From Bacillota bacterium (GTDB lineage Bacteria > Bacillota_I > Bacilli_A > RFN20 > CAG-826): DNA of 51,115 nucleotides. Within the stretch, counting starts at the first letter, position 1, and each line of letters begins with the position of its first letter. The stretch lies in the NCBI GenBank assembly GCA_030831415.1, contig JAURLC010000061.1, positions 1 to 51,115 on the forward strand. The letters run 5' to 3'. The position numbers and the translations under genes are program-made. Shown here piece by piece: positions 26,542-35,947 of the stretch. Under the pieces are notes generated by a model that had not been told where the DNA came from, did no database searches, and saw nothing but the letters and a program-made list of their open reading frames with translations.

Positions 26542-27771
26542 TTATAATGTTTTCGACCAATTACCGTTTTCAAAGATCGAGACTGTTTTTCCGTCTCGGG
26601 TAAATCCTGTAATCGTTAAGTCCCGAGATCCAATCATAAAGTCCACGTGAATCATCGAGTTATTACACCCGATTTGGGCGAGTTGTTCGCGAGTCATGTT
26701 TGCATAACCTTTAATGGAATTAACATAGGCGCGTCCAAGAGCGATATGACAGGCAGCATTTTCATCAAATAATGTATTGTAAAACAATAAACCTGATTGT
26801 TGGATGGGTGAATCAAACGGGACAAGAGCAAGTTCCCCAATACGTGAAGCTCCTTCATCCATCGTAAACATTTTTTCGAGTAACGCTTGGTTTGTTCTTG
26901 CTTCAACTTTGGAAACTTTTCCGTTCTCAAACGTGACGGAAAAATCTTCAATGAGTTCACCAGCGTACGAGAGTGGTTTGCTTGCAACAACTTTTCCTTC
27001 AGCTTTTCCAGCTTTAGGTGTAATAAAAACTTCTTCTGTTGGCATATTAGGGTTATAGAAGTGACCATCGATTAAATGTTCTCCGCCTCCCAACCACTTC
27101 GCTTCCGGAATCATCCAAATTTTAAAGTCGGTTCCATTGCTGGATTGAAAATGTAAATAATCAAGGTTTAAGGCATCGAGTTGCTTACAACGAACTTGCA
27201 ATGTGGCGTTGTGTGCATCCCACTCCGCTAAAGGATCTTCGGTGACACGTGTCGCTTTGATTATGGCGTTCCACATCGCCTCAACAGCCTCAGCTCCTTT
27301 TAGTTTGGGAAACACTTTTTCTGACCATTTGACGGATGGCACGCCAATAATTGTCCATTGGAAGCGATTATCCATTTGTTCGCGATATTTCAACATGATG
27401 GGGGTCGTGACTTTTGAAATACGCGTCATCTTTTCTTGATCGATTCCTTTCATACCATCGGGATCGACCGAACGAATATGAATTTGAGCAGGTAAGGTTT
27501 CAACGTTATGTTTCATTTCTTCGTGTTGCCACGTTTCAATGTCACTGGCTACTTTTTCATCCATTTGCAAAGCGTTTACTTTACTAATCGGCAAATGTGT
27601 CCACTTCACACGGACTTTCCGAGCTCCAGCAGCATACGCTTCTTCAACAATCATCGTCACGAATTCAGGTTGGTCTAGTTCCGTATGAACGATAACATCT
27701 TGTCCTGATTTAACATTAACGCCTCGACGAACCGTAAGTTTGGCAAAACGACGTAAGGTTTCTTGATTCAT
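26542..27771 (-). CDS. M29-family aminopeptidase
   Basis: This is a cytosolic metallo-aminopeptidase of the AmpS/PepS (thermophilic aminopeptidase) family, 409 residues. Motifs include 'NGTDFKIWM', 'GGEHLIDGHFYNPNMPTEEVF', 'DEGASRIGELALVPFDSP', and 'IHVDFMIGS', which supplies the His and Asp metal ligands near the C-terminus. ATG at 27771 has TGGAGA six bases upstream; the open frame reaches further up (27852) but without a site, and its extra 27 residues are unlike the family. It supplies free amino acids from peptides. Confidence 0.94.
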   Translation of the reverse strand: MNQETLRRFAKLTVRRGVNVKSGQDVIVHTELDQPEFVTMIVEEAYAAGARKVRVKWTHLPISKVNALQMDEKVASDIETWQHEEMKHNVETLPAQIHIRSVDPDGMKGIDQEKMTRISKVTTPIMLKYREQMDNRFQWTIIGVPSVKWSEKVFPKLKGAEAVEAMWNAIIKATRVTEDPLAEWDAHNATLQVRCKQLDALNLDYLHFQSSNGTDFKIWMIPEAKWLGGGEHLIDGHFYNPNMPTEEVFITPKAGKAEGKVVASKPLSYAGELIEDFSVTFENGKVSKVEARTNQALLEKMFTMDEGASRIGELALVPFDSPIQQSGLLFYNTLFDENAACHIALGRAYVNSIKGYANMTREQLAQIGCNNSMIHVDFMIGSRDLTITGFTRDGKTVSIFENGNWSKTL

Positions 27772-27827
27772 TCTATTTCTCCAATAATGTTTTTCATTAT
27801 AGGATAATTCTATGCCTTTTAAAAGTT

Positions 27828-27836
27828 TGCTACAAT
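27828..27836 (+). promoter_or_regulatory. Extended -10 promoter, apparent leaderless start
   Basis: TGC-TACAAT is an extended -10 with no good -35. Its last base is six bases before ATG 27843, so transcription would begin at about the A of the start codon. Confidence 0.5.
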
Positions 27837-27842
27837 AAACAT

Positions 27843-28385
27843 ATGAAATCAAAACCTTGGCACTTCGAAGAACTTAGTCAACTCATCTTTTTTGCGATCC
27901 TATCTTTACTTGGTTTACTTGCCATGATTAATCCGACATTTGTTTATTCTATCTTTGGCGTGGTTATCGGCATCATTGGAGTTGTCTTATTAAGTTTTTT
28001 TGCTTATAAAATTTATCGACATTTTCAACTCAATCATCATTTAAAAACGTATTTATTACCGACGTTTATCGGACTATTTTTTCTTGCGTTAATCTTTATT
28101 TTTATTCCTGCTAGTTCGCTAAGTTCAATGGTCGCTTGGTCTACTTTTTTTGGACTTGTTGGTTATGGTTTTTTTCGTTTGTATATTCAAGCTAAATTTA
28201 TGGCAAAACGACTTTCAATTATTGATTGGTGTTTAGGATTAGGTGCGTGGGGACTGGCCATACTCGTCTTATTTAATTTAAATAAAACTCCCGATATCAT
28301 TATGTTTTTTATCGGAGGAGTTATCTTGTATGTCAGCGGTTTTTCATTAATAAAAATACTAATTCGTCATTACGAACGCGATTGA
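27843..28385 (+). CDS. DUF308/HdeD-like membrane protein
   Basis: This 180-residue protein has about six hydrophobic helices in pairs ('MINPTFVYSIFGVVIGIIGVVLL'), like proteins of the short-repeat DUF308/HdeD type. The function is unknown. The last helix ends in a basic patch (RHYERD). The gene is alone on the plus strand; its end overlaps the end of folD by 16 bases on the opposite strand. No ribosome-binding site is visible. Confidence 0.7.
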   Translation: MKSKPWHFEELSQLIFFAILSLLGLLAMINPTFVYSIFGVVIGIIGVVLLSFFAYKIYRHFQLNHHLKTYLLPTFIGLFFLALIFIFIPASSLSSMVAWSTFFGLVGYGFFRLYIQAKFMAKRLSIIDWCLGLGAWGLAILVLFNLNKTPDIIMFFIGGVILYVSGFSLIKILIRHYERD

Positions 28386-29170
28386 CGTTTTTCAAACGCT
28401 TCTACAACATTTTTTAATAACGATAATCGCGTCAACAAACCCACTCCTCCGGGAACTGGAGTTTGTAACGCTGCATGACGACCAGGTTTGATATCGCCAA
28501 AAAGGGTTCCATCTTCACGATTAATACCTACATCAACAAGAATAGCGCTTGGTTTTATTTTTTCATCAGAGAGAAACCATTTTTTACCGACTGCCACACA
28601 AATCAAATCTGCAGAGGCTAACAAAGCATGTTTGGTTAAAAGGTCAGTTTTTGAATGAAGGATAGACACCGTACAATCTTTTTCTAACAACGCAGACGCT
28701 AAAGGTTTACCCACAATAAAAGATCGACCGATGACTACGGCGTGTTTTCCATTAAAGGAAAAATTTTCCGCATGAAGGTAGTCAATAATTCCTTTGGGTG
28801 TACATGCCATCATCGATGACAATGGATGAAAACCATCGACATCTTTTTGAGGTAAAATCGCCTCACGTATCATCTTTGAATCCATGCCTTCAGGCAAAGG
28901 AACTTGTACGAGTAATCCATCCACCGAATCATCTTCATTAAATCGTTGAATTTCTTTCAGTAAATCATTTTGCGTGATCGTGATGGGATAACGAACATGC
29001 GTTGCCTTAATGCCCACATCTTCGCAGTCTTGAATCTTGCCACGAATATAAATATTTGAACCTTCATTTTCGTTCGCTTGGATAATCACCAAATGAGGTT
29101 GGGTTGAAAAAGAACTTAACTTTGTTTTTAAGGTTTTTTTTTCTTGTTCTACAAATGCTTTAATTGTCAT
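28370..29170 (-). CDS. folD: Bifunctional methylene-THF dehydrogenase / methenyl-THF cyclohydrolase
   Basis: FolD interconverts 5,10-methylene-THF, methenyl-THF and 10-formyl-THF. It has 266 residues, slightly shorter than the usual 280-290. Catalytic YxxxK is seen in 'SNIYIRGK', the Gln of 'LLVQVPLP', and Asp of 'KDVDGFHP'. The nucleotide site shows 'VVIGRSFIVGKPLA'. The C-terminal signature is 'TPVPGGVGLLT', where most members have GPMT. This gene should use methylene-THF produced by GcvT. A TATAAT box ends eight bases before the ATG and there is no ribosome-binding site. Confidence 0.95.
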   Translation of the reverse strand: MTIKAFVEQEKKTLKTKLSSFSTQPHLVIIQANENEGSNIYIRGKIQDCEDVGIKATHVRYPITITQNDLLKEIQRFNEDDSVDGLLVQVPLPEGMDSKMIREAILPQKDVDGFHPLSSMMACTPKGIIDYLHAENFSFNGKHAVVIGRSFIVGKPLASALLEKDCTVSILHSKTDLLTKHALLASADLICVAVGKKWFLSDEKIKPSAILVDVGINREDGTLFGDIKPGRHAALQTPVPGGVGLLTRLSLLKNVVEAFEKRQSRS

Positions 29171-29178
29171 CGTGTTTA

Positions 29179-29187
29179 ATTATATCA
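29179..29187 (-). promoter_or_regulatory. folD extended -10 promoter
   Basis: TGATATAAT on the minus strand is a perfect extended -10 (TGn-TATAAT, 29187-29179). A weak -35 (TTTTTG) lies 17 bases upstream. The expected transcript start is about two bases before the folD ATG at 29170. Confidence 0.6.
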
Positions 29188-29203
29188 AATTCATGAACCA
29201 ACA

Positions 29204-29234
29204 AAAAAAGAGTGGATAATGTTCACTCTTTTTT
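29204..29234 (-). terminator. Terminator after secG
   Basis: AAAAAAGAGTG and CACTCTTTTTT pair around a nine-base loop (29204-29234). On the minus strand a T-run ends the secG transcript just before the folD promoter. Confidence 0.88.
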
Positions 29235-29244
29235 ATTCAAAACT

Positions 29245-29472
29245 TTAAGCTAATGCGTTTGTTAATAAGGCAAGAATGAAGAAAAGCATTCCAAATCCAA
29301 GCGTTAACCAAGAGACAATGAGTTCAGAACCACGTTCTTTGGTTTTAACAAAAACATTCATTCCTGCACCGGTAATCGCCCCCGATGCCCCTTCAGATTT
29401 CCCACCTTGAAGTAACGATAAAATGATAATGATGAAGGATACAACAATAAAGCTAATATCAAGAAAGTTCAT
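29245..29472 (-). CDS. secG: Preprotein translocase subunit SecG
   Basis: SecG is a small subunit of the SecYEG channel, 75 residues. It has two membrane helices (about 5-24 and 54-72) joined by the characteristic 'LLQGGKSEGASGAITGAG' loop and a short polar part. AGGAGA lies nine bases before ATG. It follows uvrB with a 58-base gap that ends in a long leader. Confidence 0.93.
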   Translation of the reverse strand: MNFLDISFIVVSFIIIILSLLQGGKSEGASGAITGAGMNVFVKTKERGSELIVSWLTLGFGMLFFILALLTNALA

Positions 29473-29530
29473 ATAAAATATCTCCTACAGGTTATCAATA
29501 TACCTTAATTTAAGGAAAATTTAAACTACC

Positions 29531-31501
29531 TTACGAATTTAATTGCGCTTTTAGTTCAAAGATAATATCACGCACCTCAGCAGCACGTTCAAAGTCATAC
29601 GCTTTTGCTGCTTCTTTCATTACTTTTTCAAATTCCTTAATCCGTTTTTCAATTTCCGAACGAGAAGCTTTGCCTTCAATAACACTCGTTAACGGAACGC
29701 CCTCTTGCGAACCAAGGGGAGAGTTAAGTTCCTTTTTAATCGTTTGAGGGGTGATGCCATGCTCCATGTTGAATGCTTCTTGAATGGAACGACGACGGTC
29801 CGTTTCTTGGATAGCAGCTCTCATCGAATCGGTCATTTTATCCGCATACATCACAACTTGACCGTTCACGTTTCGCGCCGCGCGACCAATAATTTGAATA
29901 AGGGAACGGGTAGAACGTAAAAATCCTTCTTTGTCGGCATCCAAAATCGTAATTAATGAAACCTCTGGTATGTCCAATCCTTCACGAAGTAAATTAATGC
30001 CAATGAGTACATCGTATTTTCCTTTTCGAAGTTGATAAATCACTTGAGCACGTTCTAACGTTTTTGTCTCAGCGTGCATATACACTACTTTTAACCCTTT
30101 GTTTTTCAAATAGGCGGTTAAGTCCTCTGCCATTTGAATCGTTAAGGTTACGACCATGACGCGTTCATTCCGTTCGATTCGTTTTTTAATTTCTTGCATT
30201 AAATCATCAATTTGACCCAGAGTAGGACGTATGTGGATTTGGGGGTCGACTAAACCAGTCGGACGAATGATTTGTTCCACAACCTCGTGATTAGCCTGCG
30301 TAAGTTCATAATCTCCAGGAGTTGCCGACGTACAAATAACATTCGGTAAAATTGCCTCAAATTCAGGGAATCTTAATGGACGATTATCTAAAGCAGAAGG
30401 CAAACGAAAACCAAATTCAACGAGGGTTTCTTTTCGAGCACGGTCGCCATTATACATCCCACGAACTTGTGGAAAACTTACATGGCTTTCATCGACTACT
30501 AATAAGGCATCGGAGGGAAAATAATCAAGTAAACAGAAAGGTCGCTCACCAGGCTGACGTTGATCAATATGACGCGAATAATTTTCAATACCTGGACACA
30601 TGCCAAATTCTTGTAACGATTCTAAATCTTGTTTAGTTCGTAATTCGAGTCGTTGGGCTTCCAATAATTTATTTTCTTGCTTAAAAAACGCTAATCGATC
30701 ATGTAGTTCTGCTTCAATCGTTTGACATGCTTTTAACACACGCTCATGCGTGGAAGCATGGCCATAGGCTGGATAGATGGCATAGCTTTTATAACGCATT
30801 ACCGTGTCACCCGATACGGTATCCACAAGACTCATGGACTCAATTTCATCACCAAATGTATCAATTCGTAAGGCTTTATCTTCTAATCCTGGCAAGGAAA
30901 TTTCAATAACATCTCCGCGTACACGAAATCCACCTGGAGCTAAATCAAACGGTAATCGTTCATACTGAGCATCAATGAGTTGCTTAAACAATTGTTTGCG
31001 GTCAATGGTATCGCCAACCTTTAAGGTAAACGCAAGTTGTTGATACTCTCGTGGATCGGTCAAACCATAAATTGCTGCAACGGATGCGACTACGATCGTA
31101 TCTCGTCGTTCAAGTAAACTGTTAATCGCAGATGTGCGCATCATTTCAATTTCATCATTGCGCATTGCATTTTTTTCGATGTACGTATCAGATTTTGGCA
31201 TGTAAGCTTCGGGTTGATAGAAATCGAAGTTACTGACAAAATATTCAACTCGATTGTTTGGGAAAAGTTCTTTAAATTCAGCATACAACTGACCTGCCAA
31301 CGTTTTATTGTGGACCATGACTAAGGTAGGGCGTTGAGTTTGTTCAATTACATTGGCAATGGTAAATGTCTTTCCTGTTCCAGTGGCTCCTAGTAACACT
31401 TGAAACGGTTTGTTTTGTTGTAAGCCTTCCACTAACTGAGCAATTGCTTTTGGCTGATCACCGGTGGGTTGATGCGGAGAAACAAGCTCAAATTTAACCA
31501 T
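29531..31501 (-). CDS. uvrB: UvrABC excinuclease subunit B
   Basis: UvrB is the damage-verifying helicase of nucleotide excision repair, 656 residues. It has Walker A 'GATGTGKTF' (about 39-47), the beta-hairpin region 'YFVSNFDFYQPEAY', DEAD-like 'VDESH', 'LLREGLDIPEVSLI', 'QIIGRAARN', and a C-terminal UVR domain for UvrC/UvrA contacts ('EKRIKEFEKVMKEAAKAYDF'). AAAGG stands eight bases before the ATG. Its start overlaps the preceding YitT-like gene by eight bases. uvrA is not next to it, unlike in many Firmicutes. Confidence 0.97.
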   Translation of the reverse strand: MVKFELVSPHQPTGDQPKAIAQLVEGLQQNKPFQVLLGATGTGKTFTIANVIEQTQRPTLVMVHNKTLAGQLYAEFKELFPNNRVEYFVSNFDFYQPEAYMPKSDTYIEKNAMRNDEIEMMRTSAINSLLERRDTIVVASVAAIYGLTDPREYQQLAFTLKVGDTIDRKQLFKQLIDAQYERLPFDLAPGGFRVRGDVIEISLPGLEDKALRIDTFGDEIESMSLVDTVSGDTVMRYKSYAIYPAYGHASTHERVLKACQTIEAELHDRLAFFKQENKLLEAQRLELRTKQDLESLQEFGMCPGIENYSRHIDQRQPGERPFCLLDYFPSDALLVVDESHVSFPQVRGMYNGDRARKETLVEFGFRLPSALDNRPLRFPEFEAILPNVICTSATPGDYELTQANHEVVEQIIRPTGLVDPQIHIRPTLGQIDDLMQEIKKRIERNERVMVVTLTIQMAEDLTAYLKNKGLKVVYMHAETKTLERAQVIYQLRKGKYDVLIGINLLREGLDIPEVSLITILDADKEGFLRSTRSLIQIIGRAARNVNGQVVMYADKMTDSMRAAIQETDRRRSIQEAFNMEHGITPQTIKKELNSPLGSQEGVPLTSVIEGKASRSEIEKRIKEFEKVMKEAAKAYDFERAAEVRDIIFELKAQLNS

Positions 31502-32402
31502 GTTTTTTGCCTTTAGCTAATTTTCGTATCGGACTAAGGGGAAAAGGATCAAAGCCTTCTCCATGTATAGAACGGGCTTGAGTAAAAATAACAAATGCTT
31601 TTGGATCACGCTCAGAAACCGCTTGTTTTAACTGGAAGTAATCTTGGCGAGCGATAGCCACTTGGATGACGTTATATGGCTTTTTTGTATACCCACCTGT
31701 AGCAGATACAATGGTTGAACCACGCGATAACGTTTGATGGATATACGTTAAAATGGGTTCGGTGTTATTGGAAATAATGGTTACCCAATACATTTTCGAC
31801 CCACCTACAAAAACCAGTTCAATGACCATTGAGGAGACAACCGTGGAAAGAATGCCAAATAAACCGTTATAAAAACCAAAGACAACAATCCCCGCCCCAA
31901 TAATGATCCCATCGATGACAAACGCCATGACCGATGTATTCCAGTCAAACCAACGTTTACTTAATAAAATCAACACATCGACTCCACCGGTTGATCCACC
32001 CGCTAAAAAGGCAAGCGATACTCCTAAGCCAACAAAAGCTCCACCAAATAAACTCGCAAGCAATCGATGAACATCGTTTGCTGCCTCAAAGGCAAGAATA
32101 TCGATACCGATAAAACGAATGAATAATGTGACAAATAGAGGATATGTAATTGTTGCAAAAAGTGTTTTCATAGTAAAGGATTTTCCTAGCGTCACCCAGC
32201 CTAATAAAAAAAGCAACCATGCAAAAATAGCGGTTGTAAAATCTAAGTCCCAATTAAAAGACGCTTTGAAAATGATGGCAAGGCCACTTAAGCCTCCGTT
32301 AACAATATTCAAAGGCGCAAGGAAAAAGGTAGCACCAATCGCTAACAATAAATTAGCTACTAATAATTGTAAAAAAGGAACTATCCATTGCTTATGCGCC
32401 AC
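31494..32402 (-). CDS. YitT-family membrane protein
   Basis: This 302-residue protein has an N-terminal membrane part with about five or six helices ('LLLAIGATFFLAPLNIVNGGLSGLAII', 'FLAGGSTGGVDVLILL') and a C-terminal cytosolic DUF2179 domain from about residue 215 ('YWVTIISNNTEPILTYI', 'AFVIFTQARSIHGEGF'). YitT proteins are of unknown function, possibly transport. The start overlaps the prfB end by 11 bases. It is held between prfB and uvrB by overlaps on both sides, so it belongs to that transcript. Confidence 0.9.
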   Translation of the reverse strand: MAHKQWIVPFLQLLVANLLLAIGATFFLAPLNIVNGGLSGLAIIFKASFNWDLDFTTAIFAWLLFLLGWVTLGKSFTMKTLFATITYPLFVTLFIRFIGIDILAFEAANDVHRLLASLFGGAFVGLGVSLAFLAGGSTGGVDVLILLSKRWFDWNTSVMAFVIDGIIIGAGIVVFGFYNGLFGILSTVVSSMVIELVFVGGSKMYWVTIISNNTEPILTYIHQTLSRGSTIVSATGGYTKKPYNVIQVAIARQDYFQLKQAVSERDPKAFVIFTQARSIHGEGFDPFPLSPIRKLAKGKKHG

Positions 32403-33502
32403 GTTTTTTTGCCTCCATCTCTAAATAAGCTTGAATAAATCCCGAGAAGTCTCCGTCCATCACCTTTCCCACATCCCCTTCTTGATGATTGGTGCGATGA
32501 TCTTTGACAAGGGTGTAGGGTTGAAAGACATACGATCGTATTTGACTTCCCCACTCAATATCTTTTTGTTCTCCGACGATGGCATCCATCGCTTGTTGTT
32601 GTTCTTGTTTTTTGCGTTGATATAGTTGCGCTTTTAACATGTTCATCGCCATCTCTTTGTTTTGAATTTGACTTCGTTCTATTTGACACGATGCGACTAA
32701 ACCCGTAGGTAAGTGGGTAATGCGTACCGCACTTTCGACCTTATTTACGTTTTGACCACCTGCACCACCGGACCGATATGTATCAATGCGCAAATCTTTA
32801 TCGGGTATTTCTAAATCGATGACTTCTTGAATATCGGGTATGACATTTACGGAGGCAAAGGAGGTATGACGACGTCCATTTGCATCAAAGGGAGAAATTC
32901 TAACAAGACGATGAACACCTTTTTCAGCTTTCAAAAGTCCATACGCATACGGTCCTTTGATCATCATCGTGACACTTTTAATACCGGCTTCTTCGCCAGC
33001 TTGAAAATCCAATACTTGTATAGAGAATTTTTGCCATTCTGCAAATCGAACATACATTCGATAAAGCATATCGGCCCAATCATGACTTTCGGTTCCACCT
33101 GCCCCAGGATGAAGTTCAACAATAGCATTGAGCATGTCGAATTCACCGGAAAAGAAAAGCAATTGGCGTGTTTCTAATGTCCGTTTTTTCAACGCGTCAA
33201 GCTCGAGACGAAAACTCGGATAAAGGGATTCGTCCTCTTCTAGCAAATCTACAAGTTCTTCTAGGTCATGAAAACCCGAAAGTATCGCGTGATACTCTTC
33301 AAATTTATGACGAGCATCATTTAAGCGCTGAACAATTTTTTTAGCCGTACGTTGATCATCCCAAAAATGATCATCATTCATCAACGCCTCATCTTCATCA
33401 ATTTTAGTTTTTAATTGAACCGGGTCAAAGAGAATCACTGACTTGTAATACAAGCAATTTCAAGTCATTTAACTCCGTACGAAGTGCGCTTAAATCAATC
33501 AT
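32392..33502 (-). CDS. prfB: Peptide chain release factor 2, programmed +1 frameshift
   Basis: RF2 releases peptides at UGA and UAA. The gene needs a +1 frameshift: 25 codons from ATG 33502 end in CTT TGA, then reading continues one base on at GAC. Join 33502..33428 and 33426..32392; total 369 residues, normal for the family. GGQ is present in 'GAGGQNVNKVES'. The codon-recognition region and 'HPGAGGTESHDWADMLYRMY' are typical. The first ATG overlaps the secA stop by four bases (ATGA), and AAGGA lies ten bases upstream. Unlike E. coli, there is no AGGGGG-type stimulator just before CTT; the sequence is AGTGATTCT. A gene finder would start it too late, at 33453. Confidence 0.95.
33424..33430 (-). 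other. RF2 frameshift site CTTTGAC
   Basis: The canonical slippery stop CUU UGA C is present exactly where prfB frames change. When RF2 is scarce, UGA is read slowly and the ribosome slips +1, giving an autoregulatory loop. Confidence 0.95.
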
Positions 33503-35904
33503 TTAGAGGGTTCCTTCACTGGTTGGTAACCAGGTTCCACTGTTGGAGGCACCGCAGGTTGTGTTTTCATTTCAAGTTTTGCAGTTAAAATTGTCCCAAC
33601 AAATTCAACTGCAATTTTTTGATGCAAGTCTTTAAACATTTTAAATCCTTCATTGACATAGTCTTGGAGTGGATTAGATTGAGCGTAGGATCGTAGATGA
33701 ATGCTTTGACGAAGGTGATCCATTGCATCGATATGGCGTGGCCAATTTCGATCAATAATTTTTAATAATAATTGACGAGGAACTTGTTTGATAATCTCCA
33801 CCGGCCACGTTTTAATAAGTTGTTTATACTGCTTCAGTAATAATACTGTGATATCCTCGGAAACCTCTTCAAGTGGGGATTCAGAAAAGGCTTTGGTTTG
33901 AATCGTTCCTTCTGGAAGAAAACGAGGTTCAAGACTTGCTTTGAGTTTTTCTCCATCAATCGATTTGGTACGATCATCGGGGATGACAGCTTTTTCCGCA
34001 AACGACTGACCGGCTGCATTAAAGGTATCGTTAATAATATCGTTAATGTCATCCGCAAATAAAATTGCATCCCGGCGACTATACATTACACTTCGTTGTT
34101 TGGCTAAAACGTTGTCATAATCCAATACACTTTTACGGATATCAAAATTTTGTCCTTCAATACGTTTTTGAGCCCCGGTAATCGCATTCATGAGCATACG
34201 ATTTTCAATGGCGTCATCGCCTAAGGACTTAAACATGGTTCGAAGATTGTCTGATCCAAACCGAACCATTAAATCATCATCTAAGGATACATAAAAACGA
34301 GAATAACCAGGGTCTCCTTGCCGTCCTGAACGACCCCGTAATTGATTATCGATTCGGCGTGCTTCGTGACGTTCTGTTCCTAAAACACACAAACCACCGA
34401 GCAGTCGCACTTCATTAGAAATTTTAATATCCGTACCACGGCCAGCCATATTGGTGGCAATCGTGATGGAGCCTTTTTCACCTGCGTGTTGAACAATTTC
34501 AGCTTCAGAAGCGTGATTTTTTGCATTTAAGACAGCGTGACGTAATCCTTCTTGCGTTAATAATCTAGACAACTCTTCGCTGGCTTCAACGGAAGGCGTT
34601 CCAATCAACATTGGTTGTAAATTAGCGTGTCGTGTTTTAATTTCCTTCACGAGTGCAGCTAACTTAGCTTTTTTTGTCGCAAAAACTAAATCAACATCAT
34701 CTTTCCGTTTAATGGGAACATTCGTCGGTATGACCACGACTTTCATGTTATAGATCTTTATGAATTCTTCTTCTTCCGTTTTAGCTGTACCCGTCATACC
34801 ACCTAATTTGGCGTATAAGCGGAAGAAATTTTGATAAGTAACGGTTGCCATGGTGATGGTTTCCGAACGGAAAGTAGCGCCTTCTTTAGCTTGAATCGCT
34901 TGATGAAGACCATCCGAAAATTCACGACCTTTTAGGATACGACCAGTAAATTGGTCAATAATTTGTACATTGTTTTCTTGATCCACCAAGTAATCGACAT
35001 CCCGAACCATAATGAAATTTGCTTTAAGGGATTGATGAATACGATGAACTTTTTCGCTATGCTCAGGGGAATATAAATTTTTAATGTTGAATGCCATTTC
35101 GGCGAGGTTGGCACCAGAATCGGTTAACATGGCCGTTTTTGACTTAATATCAATGGTAAAGTGTTTGTCTTTTTTCAAGGATTTTACAAAGCGATCAAAT
35201 TTAATAAATTCGGATTCAGATGTTTTCGCTCCACCAGAAATAATGAGAGGTGTTCGAGATTCATCAATTAAAATCGAGTCTGCTTCATCGATGACTGCAA
35301 AATTCAAACCGCGTAAAACACGTGTTTTAATGTTCGCAGTCATGTTATCTCGAAGGTAATCAAATCCTACTTCAGAGTTGGTTGAATACGTAATATCACA
35401 TAAATATGCTTCTTGTTTTTGTTCAGGAGATTTTTCACGAACATTAATACCAACCGTTAAGCCTAAGAAGGTATAAATTGTACCCATCCACTCCGCATCA
35501 CGCATGGCAAGATATTCGTTCACCGTAATGACATGAACACCTTTTCCACCTAGAGCATTTAAATATACCGCCATCGTAGCAGTGAGGGTTTTACCTTCCC
35601 CAGTACGCATTTCAGCAACGTTCCCACCATGAAGCACAAGCGCACCCACAATTTGGACCTTAAAAGGAGTCATTTTCAAGGTGCGTTTTGCAGCTTCACG
35701 AGCAACTGCAAAGGCTTCGTATTTTATATCATCTAATGTTTTGCCAGATGCTAATAAATCTTTAAAATAAGGTGTTTTTGCTTTTAACTCTTCATCCGTT
35801 AAGGCAGCAATAGATGCTTCAAAAGCAAGAACCTTATCCGCTTCTTTAAGATACTTTTTTAATTGACGTTCATCCAGTCGAAATAATTTTTCAATAAATG
35901 CCAT
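33499..35904 (-). CDS. secA: Protein translocase ATPase SecA
   Basis: SecA drives protein export through SecYEG. It has 801 residues. Walker A is 'MRTGEGKTLT' (about 100-109), Walker B 'VIDEADSILIDESRTPLI', and 'GRGTDIKIS' and 'RGRSGRQGDPGYSRFY' cover the second motor domain. The C-terminus ends in a Pro/Val-rich tail without the zinc motif CxCxnCH/C that SecB-using bacteria have. An extended -10 (TGG-TAAAAT) lies close upstream, so the leader may be short. It is preceded by comFC and followed by prfB, as in Bacillus, but hpf is missing between comFC and secA. Confidence 0.98.
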   Translation of the reverse strand: MAFIEKLFRLDERQLKKYLKEADKVLAFEASIAALTDEELKAKTPYFKDLLASGKTLDDIKYEAFAVAREAAKRTLKMTPFKVQIVGALVLHGGNVAEMRTGEGKTLTATMAVYLNALGGKGVHVITVNEYLAMRDAEWMGTIYTFLGLTVGINVREKSPEQKQEAYLCDITYSTNSEVGFDYLRDNMTANIKTRVLRGLNFAVIDEADSILIDESRTPLIISGGAKTSESEFIKFDRFVKSLKKDKHFTIDIKSKTAMLTDSGANLAEMAFNIKNLYSPEHSEKVHRIHQSLKANFIMVRDVDYLVDQENNVQIIDQFTGRILKGREFSDGLHQAIQAKEGATFRSETITMATVTYQNFFRLYAKLGGMTGTAKTEEEEFIKIYNMKVVVIPTNVPIKRKDDVDLVFATKKAKLAALVKEIKTRHANLQPMLIGTPSVEASEELSRLLTQEGLRHAVLNAKNHASEAEIVQHAGEKGSITIATNMAGRGTDIKISNEVRLLGGLCVLGTERHEARRIDNQLRGRSGRQGDPGYSRFYVSLDDDLMVRFGSDNLRTMFKSLGDDAIENRMLMNAITGAQKRIEGQNFDIRKSVLDYDNVLAKQRSVMYSRRDAILFADDINDIINDTFNAAGQSFAEKAVIPDDRTKSIDGEKLKASLEPRFLPEGTIQTKAFSESPLEEVSEDITVLLLKQYKQLIKTWPVEIIKQVPRQLLLKIIDRNWPRHIDAMDHLRQSIHLRSYAQSNPLQDYVNEGFKMFKDLHQKIAVEFVGTILTAKLEMKTQPAVPPTVEPGYQPVKEPSK

Positions 35905-35947
35905 AGTGTTACCGGTTTCTTATTTTACCATTATCAGCCACGAAATG

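Noticed and set aside
26542..27852. Longer N-terminus of the M29 peptidase (start 27852)
   Set aside because: A good ribosome-binding site precedes ATG 27771 and the extra residues overlap the divergent promoter region.
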